Source: Aristolochia californica
Taxonomy: Eukaryota > Streptophyta > Magnoliopsida > Piperales > Aristolochiaceae
Direction: 5' to 3'
NCBI GenBank assembly: GCA_029961685.1
Contig: JARWKL010000015.1
Location: 25,823,220-25,887,219 of the forward strand
DNA length: 64,000 bases
Below, piece by piece: positions 56,801-64,000 of the stretch (within the stretch, counting starts at the first letter, position 1; each line of letters starts with the position of its first letter). Made by a program: the position numbers and the translations under genes. Below the pieces are notes generated by a model that ran no database searches, had not been told where the DNA came from, and was given only the letters and a program-made list of their open reading frames with translations.

Positions 56801-57416
56801 TGTTTAGGCCAGGAGGGGAGAAGGAGAACAGGTCAGTAAAAAGCCCCCCCCACCCCAATTCTGTAGCTGTACATACACGACATCAGAGGCAAGTAGAATG
56901 AAGTCAAAACCATTGTGTAGAGGAGAATTCAAGTGGGAAGAAGCCTCCTAACTTTGGCTGGTCATTTCGAAGGAATCAACCCAGCAGCCAACTTTTAATA
57001 AAAAAGAAAAAGAAAATTCAAATTACAAACATAAAAAAAAACTGCACGAACTACCATCAGCATAGTCAAGCATTATTTGAAGTAGCAAAGCAGTGTTTGT
57101 CTTGGACAACAAACCTAATAAACATGTTAACCTTTCAAAGAGAAAACACACAACTTCTAGACGGACTAGATCCAGATCAACCATTATTGACACCGAAATT
57201 AAGTCTGCAGTACACGTGAGCATTACTAATAGAAGTGACAGATAAAAATATACATATATATAGAGAATCAAAACCTTACATAAACCCCTGCCGACAACAA
57301 CCCAGCAACTTTGGAAAACCTTTAAAATTTTCCAGCACAAATTCCACAGAATTTACGGACCTATTCAAACAGAAACCCAGAAAGTTCTCACCTCAAGAGA
57401 TCATACCGATTGTTAT
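53363..57416 (-). other. Helicase 5' leader region, probable 5' UTR intron
   Basis: This covers the first coding exons and their upstream sequence. Before the ATG at 53893 a TTCACAAATGCAG at about 53960 is a good acceptor. The stretch 53960-57416 has no supported gene and could be a leader intron. A 102-codon ORF at 54898-55206 is basic and unrecognised, followed by stops. Near-duplicate text around 56650-56700 and 56950-57000 (CATTT-GGAAGGAA-CA-CCCA) shows a local repeat about 300 bases apart. Confidence 0.35.
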
Positions 57417-57925
57417 TGCCCAAGCTGAAGATTACAAGACTCACAAAGAAAACACGGTAATTTGTCAAGCTGTACTGATACCAGTGCGAAGAATAATAGA
57501 AAAAAAAAGCAAACAAATAATAAGAACATCAAAAAACAAAAGAACAATTTCTTTTCAACAACAAAGAATAGATAGAGAAAGGCAGAGGAGACAATGAAGA
57601 AAATTGAAATATCCGTAACCTGATTTATTCCGAAGACGCCACTCTGGAAGTTCGTAACCCTAGAGATCACACCTCGGTTTCTTGCCCAAGCTGAACCAAA
57701 CAAACATTGTACCTTGTGAAAGTGTATGAAGTTCGTCTTCGAACAAGTTCAGGAACAAAAAAGAGTAAAAAGAATAATAGGAACTTCGAGAAACAACATA
57801 ATATAAAATAGAAACGGAAAAAAAAAAAGACAAGAATAGCGCAAAGAAGGAAAATATAGGAAAATTGAACATCAGTAACCTGATTTAATCCGTAGGCACC
57901 ACTCCTTGATCGATGCTTCAATACA
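57417..57925 (-). repeat. Tandem duplication (about 260 bp) containing exon-like sequence
   Basis: GCCCAAGCTGAA occurs near 57419 and 57683, and a GTAACCTGATTTA(T/A)TCCG block near 57615 and 57875. On the minus strand each unit has an exon-like stretch ending AATCAG followed by GTTAC, then a T-rich intron-like stretch, then TTCAGCTTGGGCAA, which looks like an acceptor and next copy. It may be a duplicated 5' UTR exon of the helicase gene or of an unseen minus-strand transcript. Confidence 0.65.
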
Positions 57926-58087
57926 AGATAGAGACGAGAACGGCTGCGTCTGGCGGAGCTTAGCTTAGAGAAGCAAGTGGTGTTTTGAGGGTAATGTAAT
58001 GTGTTGTGAAACCCTTGGTTTGCACGGGTGCCGTATTACGCGCCTCTGCCAATCTTTATTAGGGTCGATAACTCGGACCCCCGCGTC
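57926..58087 (-). promoter_or_regulatory. Probable promoter and transcription start region of the helicase gene
   Basis: The minus strand has GACCCTAATAAAG at about 58066-58054, a telo-box-like ACCCTAA, an element common in promoters of plant ribosome-biogenesis and translation genes. Leader-like GCCGTTCTCGTCTCTATC sequence follows at about 57945-57925. Moderate GC content contrasts with the AT-rich surroundings. The gene assignment is inference from direction and absence of any other minus-strand gene. Confidence 0.35.
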
Positions 58088-58679
58088 AAGGGGTGGCTTC
58101 GAACCGAGCCGGTTCGCGAGCCGGCTCGGTTCGGCTCGGTTCGATTCGTCATTTATCGAGCTCGAGCACTGAAATCGGCTCGTTTACGTTAACGAGCCGA
58201 GCTCGACCGAACCTAGGTTCGGTTCGTCGGCTCGCGAGCCGGCTCAAAATGAGTCGGATCGATATGACTCAGTAACAGGTCGCGAGCGAGCGGGGGAGCG
58301 GGAGCGGGAGCGAAAGCAAGGGGGGGAAAAAATTTCCTCCCCCCTCGTCACCGCCGATCCCTCCCATCGGTTATTGTCGCCGCCTCTACCGCCGTCGTAG
58401 CTGTTCGCCGGCGTTTATACCGCCGTCGCAGCTACTCGTCGGCCGCCTCTGTGGTCGTCCGTTCGATTTCTTCCTCTCCTCACCGTCGCCTCTGTTTCCG
58501 TCGCCGCCGCTTCCGTCGTGGCCGTCCTCCCCAGCGCCGTAACCCCCTTCCCTCCGCGTCGTAACCCCGGCGTCGTCTCGGCGCCGTAACCCCCTTCCCT
58601 CTGCGTCGTCTCGGCGGAAAACCAGAACAGGGGAGAAAAAAAAAATTCCTCTTGAAAAAATTAAAAATAAATTTTATAG

Positions 58680-59865
58680 AAATAATTTTCTATAAACTAT
58701 TAGCGTCTCATGTTTGTTTTTCTAATTGAATTTTTTTATTAAAAATTATATAATTTTCTAAGTAAGATTTTTCGTACCAAGATGGGGTAAAAAACTGTAT
58801 AGAAAATTTTTGAATAAGTATTTAACAGTTGATGTTGTAATACTTTTAGCATGAAGCAATTTTCATTGTAATTTTGTGTTTGATATTTTATTTAATTAAA
58901 AAATTATCGATAAGTATAATAATATATTAGATTGATTATTAATTTTTATTTATTTCCCTAGAAGAGACAATAAAAGGTCCATTTAACTTTCCTAAGAAAA
59001 TTTTAAAATATTTCTTGTAATTTTCTAATAAGTCACTAATAGTAATAAGATTTTATTTAAAGGTTTTTTTGGGAATATGTATCATAGGAAAAATATTTTT
59101 AGTTTTTCCTATAATATAAATTTTTATCTAGGGACACTAAGGACGCCATAATAAATTATGGCCAGATTCAAAAATTACACTAGACAACAATTGGAGTAAA
59201 AAATATTAATATTGGTGCATTTTAATCCATTATTAAAATTCAATCCTGAACCGCCCCTATCATTATATTTTTTAAAAATGTATGCATAATTTTATATATA
59301 ATTTATTCAAAGCCACCCCTACGTGCGAGATCATAAACAAGGAAAAAAATAACTCTTTGTCCCTTCCTCATGGCTCTTAAATAAATTGAAAAGATATTTT
59401 AGTAGAAATACGTTTCTAGAGACTATTAGTGGTTTTTTCAATAAATGTTGAAAAGACATTTTTAATAGAAATATAGGGACCATTAGTGCCTCATATTTTT
59501 TCAAAATATTTTTCTAATTATAAATTCTTTTTAAAAAATCATATAATTTTCCAAGTAAGATTTTCTTGCCAAGATGGGTTAGAAAACCATATAGAAAAAT
59601 TTTGAATAAGTATTTGACAATTGATGATATAATACTTTGAGCATGAGGCAATTTTCATAACAATTTTGTGTTTGACATTTTATGTGATTAAAAATTTATC
59701 GATAAGTATAATAATATATTAGATTAATTATTAATTTTTATTTATTTCCTTAGAAAAGGCAATAAGAGGTCCATTTAACTTTCCTAATAAAAATTTAAAA
59801 TATTTCTTGTAATTTTCTAGTAAGTCTGTAATAGTAATAGGATTTTATTTAAAGGATTTATAGTT
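58680..59865 (+). repeat. Internal direct duplication (about 390 bp) in the hAT element
   Basis: 58690-59068 and 59465-59852 are homologous, offset by about 780 bases. Shared text includes AAGTAAGATTTT-GTACCAAGATGGG-TA, ATCGATAAGTATAATAATATATTAGATT and GGTCCATTTAACTTTCCTAA. Similarity is high and colinear, so it is a duplication rather than low-complexity chance. Confidence 0.88.
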
Positions 59866-60086
59866 TTTATTTGGGTAATTGTAAATTGATAGTGATATTT
59901 TATTTTATTTTGTTGTGTTTGATTATTGTATGGAGTTTATTTCTAATGTTATGCAGTGTATGGAGTGTTTAGATTATTTTATGGAGTGTATAAACAATTT
60001 CATGAAGTGTTTATGGAATGTATAGACAATTATATGGAGTGTTTATGCAGGTATTATGTATATTGATTATGCCCAATTTTAAATAG

Positions 60087-60109
60087 TATATATATATATA
60101 TATATATAT
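60087..60109 (+). repeat. (AT)n microsatellite
   Basis: A run of about 11-12 TA units lies in the AT-rich interior of the hAT element. Confidence 0.9.
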
Positions 60110-60405
60110 TATGCTCAATTTTAAATAGAGGTTATGCCCAATTTTATGTAAAGGTCATGCCCAATTTTATGTAAAATGTATGCATAATTTTATATACATT
60201 TTATTCGATATATATTTTTTGAAAAGTTTTAAATATATGTTGAGGCTCGAGCTCGGCTCGAACTCGTTGGGCTCGAGCTCGATAACAATTTTAGGCTCGA
60301 GACGAGGCTCGGCTCGAAGCTCGGCTCGAAATATTTAAATCAAGCTCGATACGAACATAAGCAGGTTCGGGCTCGGCTCGGCTCGATGCCACCCCTACCC
60401 GTGTG

Positions 60406-60984
60406 ACCACGGCCCCCGAAGTCTAAGTGATCCACTAATTGAACTTTTTTTATATAATAATCACTTTGTTACTGTAAAATTGTCGCCATTAGTCGGTGTT
60501 AGACTTGGTTGGACCCATTGGTTCAGCAAAATATGCAGTGCGTCAGGCTTGGCCCACAAACAGCGTAAGTGGACCCGTGGGTGACCTGATGGCAGAAAGA
60601 AGGCGAACTCGATGCTTCTCGCCTTCGGTTCAAGGGTTCGGTTAAAAAATATCAAAAATTTTGTGGTTGGAAATCCGTGATGAAGGAACTTCATCGTCGT
60701 CCAAAATATCAAAATTTTGTGGTTGGAAGTCCATGACGAAGGAACTTATTATTATATTTATGTTACTTTCCTCCATTAATAACATATATTACTCTACCAC
60801 ATGAGGGTCGTTGTCCTGTGGAGGGATATAGTGGTGGAGGTAAACACTTCAGAGCAATATCTTAGCAGCTAGGAGTGATTTACTATCACTAATATTATAC
60901 CGGGTCGGCCTCATGAACGAGAGCACCAGCATGAGGGGGAGTATTAGAAGATGAAGGCATATTATAAAAAAAAAAAAAAGATTT
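60406..60984. other. Spacer with a 57-bp tandem duplication
   Basis: AAATATCAAAA(A)TTTTGTGGTTGGAA-TCC-TGA-GAAGGAACTT occurs at about 60646 and 60703. At 60935-60950 GCATGAGGGGGAG followed by TATTAGAAGATG looks like a polypurine tract and a damaged LTR start. No gene. Confidence 0.5.
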
Positions 60985-61475
60985 TACATATCATTTGCAG
61001 CAAGTTGGGAGTTCATGTTGTTCTCTCACCCCTAGTTTGAGGGGGAATGTTGGAAAACAGGGCTCAAACCCACACGATTAAGGAAGGCTTACATATCCAA
61101 GTGTATTAGAAGATGGGCCCAAGCCCATAAGACCAAGGAAGACTCATGCATCTAATAGACATAGAATATGGACTCAAGGCCCACATATCAAGGATAAGGC
61201 CCATAGGCCCACATACATTAATGGCAGGATGGTAAATAAAGGGTATCATAGAGATGGCATAGATGTAATTAAATTAAAGTTTCAAGGTTAAAACCCTAAC
61301 CCCTAAGTTCAGGGGTATTATTGTAATACAGTAGTTTCATAAATCTATAAATAGAGATTTAGGGGGAGGGTTAGGAAGAATCAATTCCATAACCCTTCTT
61401 CCTCCAGTTTTCTCTCAATGGGTTTCTTTCCCTTTTTCTCTATGAGCTAAATTCATGGAGTCCTAAAAATCAACA
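60985..61475 (+). mobile_element. Copia 3' end and LTR (LTR 61048-61475, 428 bp)
   Basis: The end of pol survives as TCATTTGCAGCAAGTTGGG...CTCACCCCTAG. A polypurine tract (TTTGAGGGGGAA) and then the LTR starting TGTTGGAAAACAGGG and ending AAAATCAACA follow. The LTR is homologous to 8078-8456 and 18301-18671 but longer, with an extra partial repeat of AGAAGATGGGCCCAAGCCC near its start. It directly abuts gypsy gag sequence. Confidence 0.85.
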
Positions 61476-64000
61476 AAGTTGGAGGTGGAGTTCCACGTAC
61501 CTACTGATTTGGGCCAAGCAATGAATTTAGCTAGACCACTGCAAGCAAAACAGACAATTCAAATTTGGAGGACAGGTTGGCAGGGGGGAGGAACATTTCA
61601 CCTCAAGTATCTTTCCCAATAGTACCGCCGCAAAAAATACTTCGATTACTAGTTTGGCAAGAGATACAAAACCCAACAGTACAACATCCCAATATATACG
61701 AAAATTAAACAAATTTGAGATGGTTGATCGAAGGGCAAGGAACTTATGTTATAACTGTGTTGAATCTTACACGGTAGGACACCAATGTAAAAAAATGTTA
61801 TGGTTGGAGTTAGATATATTGGAAGAAGGGAACACAACTGAAGAACCTCAAGAGGAGACCAAACCAGCAATTTCATTGAATGCAGTTACTGGACAACAGT
61901 CAGCCAAAACAAGCAAGTGTGGGTAATGGTTCAAGCACAACCTCTGGTGGGGTTAGTAGACTCGAGAAGCACCCACAATTTTTTATGCATGACGGCTGCT
62001 AAACATCTTCAACTTGAGATCCAGCCTCATCCAATTGCCTCGGTTTCAATTGCAAATGGAGACAAAGTCCCTAGCTATGGGGTCAAAAAGGTAGTAAAGT
62101 TTTCTATTGGTACCACTAATTTTACTACTGAATTTTTTGTCATACCATTAGCTGGATTTGATATGGTACTGGAATCAAATGGTTGCAAACCTTGGGCCTA
62201 ATTTTGTGGGATTTTGCTGCTTTAAATATGAATTTTGTGTCTGGGGGGCGCTAAGTAATGTTATAGGGTTAACAAGCTGAAATGGCACAACAACTCCACC
62301 TACTCCGCAAGTAGACCCCACCGGGCAGCACTTTAGAAAAATTATTGGAAGAGTTTCTAGACTTGTTTCAGGAGCCTTTCGGGTTGCCTCCTTAGCTGCA
62401 CTATGATCATAAAATTTGTTTGAAAACCGGATCAAATGTAGTGGTGGTCAGACCCTATAGGTATACACACCTCCAAAAGGATGAAGTTGAACACCAATGC
62501 AAACTAATGTTGAAACAAGGCTTCATCCGACCCAATCGGTCACCATTCTCCTCTTTAGTCCTCCTAGTTAAGAAACATGATGGCACATGGAGATTTTGTT
62601 TGGATTATAAAGAATTGAACGAAAAAACCGTAAAGGATAAGTTTCCTATATTAGTGGTGGATGAACTCCTGGTTGAATTGCATGGCTCACGAGTTTTCAC
62701 AAAATTAGACTGACGATCTGAGTACCATCAAATTAGAATGCATCTGACAGACATTGAGAAAACAATCTTCCGCACTCATCACAGGCATTTTGAGTTTGTG
62801 GTAATGTCGTTTGGGTTGTCCAACGCCTCATCTACCTTCCAGGCATTAATGAACGAGGTATTCTGCGACTATCTCCAAAAATTTGTGCTTGTATTCTTTG
62901 ATGATATATTAATTTACAGAAAGTTATGTGACCGTCATTTAGAGGATTTACGGGTTGTATTTTAATTACTCCGAGCACACCAGCTTTATTTAAAACACTC
63001 AAAATAATCATTTTCCAAGCCACAAGTGGCTTATCTACGCCATATTATTTTAGATGAAGGGGTAACCGTGGATTTAGAAACGATTCAAGCAATTTCGGAG
63101 TGGCCACAACCTCAAACTATTTAAGCTTTGAGAGGGTTCCTGGGGTTAGCAGGATACTACCAAAAATTCATCAAGAATTACGGACAGCTGGCAGCACCAT
63201 TGATCAGCCTCCTAAAGAAAAATGCCTTTAATTAGAGTGAAGCGGCATCACTATCCTTTCAAGCTCTCAAACAAGCACTCGTGTTCGCCCCAATTTTGCA
63301 AATACCTAATTTCAATGAATTATTTGTGGTGGAGTGTGACGCATCCATTGGGGGCATTGGGGGCGTCCTTCAACAAAATAACCACCCATTGCTTTTTTCA
63401 ACAGACAATTAACAGAAAGGCATCATAAACTGGGAGCATAAGAAAGGGAACTGATCAGTTTGGCTAAGGCGGTTCAACATTGGGGACTTTATTTGTGGAG
63501 ACGTGCATTTCTCATAGGCACAAATCACTATAGTCTAAATGTTTTGATTGAACAACGCCTTACTACTTCTCCACAACAACACTGGATCAGTAAGTTGATG
63601 GGGTTTGATTTTTTTGTGGAATATCAAGCTGGTAAGTTAAACAGGGTGGCCAATACGTTGTCTAGGCACCTGGAGGACCAGCAGCTCATTTATGCAGTGA
63701 GATAACCTCGTTCTCTCCTGTTAGAATTAGTTAGAGAGGAAATTCAAAATACTTCCATCCTCCAAGAGTTGCGCAAATAGATTACTGAAGGGGCTATGGA
63801 CTCGAACTGGTCCATCCAGGATAATCTCATCCTCTACAAAAAATGTATTTACTTACCTCACACTTCCTCCTTGATTGCAGTAATTCTCTTTGCCTACCAT
63901 GACAACGCCCATGAGGGAATCTAGAAAACGTTGCATCGCATTTGGGATGACTTTTATTGGAAGGCCATGAAGACAACCATTGCTAAATACGTGACAGCCT
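61476..64000 (+). pseudogene. Ty3/gypsy gag-pol, degenerate, running off the window
   Basis: It begins within gag. 61690-61790 has a zinc-knuckle relic (LCYNCVESYTVGHQCKK). The protease at 61940-62200 reads GLVDSRSTHNF, where the active-site DSG has become DSR. RT from 62400 to 62970 is long and clear: RPYRYTHLQKDEVEHQC, SPFSSLVLLVKKHDGTWRFC, KDKFPI, catalytic FFDDILIY. RNase H follows (FVVECDASIGGIGGVLQQ at 63320), and then the integrase zinc finger near 63890-64000 with a HEGI-like TLHRIWDDFYWK text. Stops, for example TGA at 62711-62713, and frame changes prevent function. No LTR of this element is inside the window. Confidence 0.92.

Larger units (their letters stand above)
58088..60397. 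mobile_element. Non-autonomous hAT transposon (2.3 kb)
   Basis: Ends are AAGGGGTGGCTTCGAACCGAG and, inverted, TAGGGGTGGCATCGAGCCGAG: imperfect TIRs of the hAT (C/T)AGGGGTGGC type. Eight-base flanks CCCGCGTC (58080-58087) and CCCGTGTG (60398-60405) agree at six positions, consistent with an aged hAT duplication. Many GGCTCG/GAGCCG hexamers cluster in both subterminal regions (58100-58260 and 60240-60395). The interior has a GC-rich CGCCGTCGC block (58340-58620), then AT-rich DNA. No BED zinc finger or hAT dimerisation domain is found, so movement would need a transposase in trans. Confidence 0.82.

Noticed and set aside
55210..57000. Possible further exon or gene between the helicase and its leader duplication
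   Set aside because: All frames are interrupted and no recognised motif was found; only local repeats are visible.

Overview
This window is nuclear DNA from a flowering plant, almost certainly a eudicot. The evidence is spliced genes with GT/AG introns, a PLS-class pentatricopeptide protein, a CYP82-type cytochrome P450, plant Ty1/copia and Ty3/gypsy elements with tRNA-Met primer sites, plant PIF/Harbinger and hAT elements, and AT-rich spacers. The species cannot be named from the sequence alone. No bacterial-type operons, CRISPR arrays or convincing tRNA/rRNA genes were found.

Layout: 1-1.6 kb is the 3' end of a copia element with its LTR. 2.1-5.0 kb is a decayed, 3'-truncated duplicate of a UPL1/UPL2-type HECT E3 ligase gene. 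5.6-6.2 kb is an intact single-exon plastid-type GNAT acetyltransferase. 6.8-12.9 kb is mostly repeats, with an apparent two-exon gene for an 86-residue charged protein at 9.4-9.9 kb. 13.1-15.1 kb is an intact intronless PPR gene. 15-28 kb is nested copia debris. 27.7-34.9 kb is a copia LTR split by a 6.6-kb PIF/Harbinger element that holds a dead transposase, a dead Myb/SANT partner gene, a minisatellite and a telomere-like block. 34.9-36.1 kb is an AT-rich degenerate array. 36.5-38.1 kb is a CYP82-like P450 pseudogene. 38.7-39.8 kb holds two adjacent LTRs, one split by a Tourist-like MITE. 41.1-53.9 kb (perhaps to 58.0 kb with 5' UTR exons) is an intact 13-exon DEAD-box helicase gene of the RH10/DDX47/Rrp3 type on the minus strand; its 7.3-kb third intron contains a dead LINE. 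58.1-60.4 kb is a non-autonomous hAT element just upstream of the helicase's likely promoter. 61.0-64.0 kb is a copia LTR abutting a degenerate Ty3/gypsy element that runs off the window.

The likely functional genes are the GNAT, the PPR protein, the helicase and possibly the 86-residue protein. Their expected sites are plastid, mitochondrion or plastid, nucleolus, and unknown; they are not a pathway or cluster. The rest records repeated insertion: LTR in LTR, Harbinger in LTR, MITE in LTR, LINE in intron. I found no convincing new biological system. The most unusual items are the 240-bp-period telomere-like block inside the Harbinger element, an LTR inverted relative to its adjoining internal domain, and a P450 damaged at both invariant catalytic motifs.
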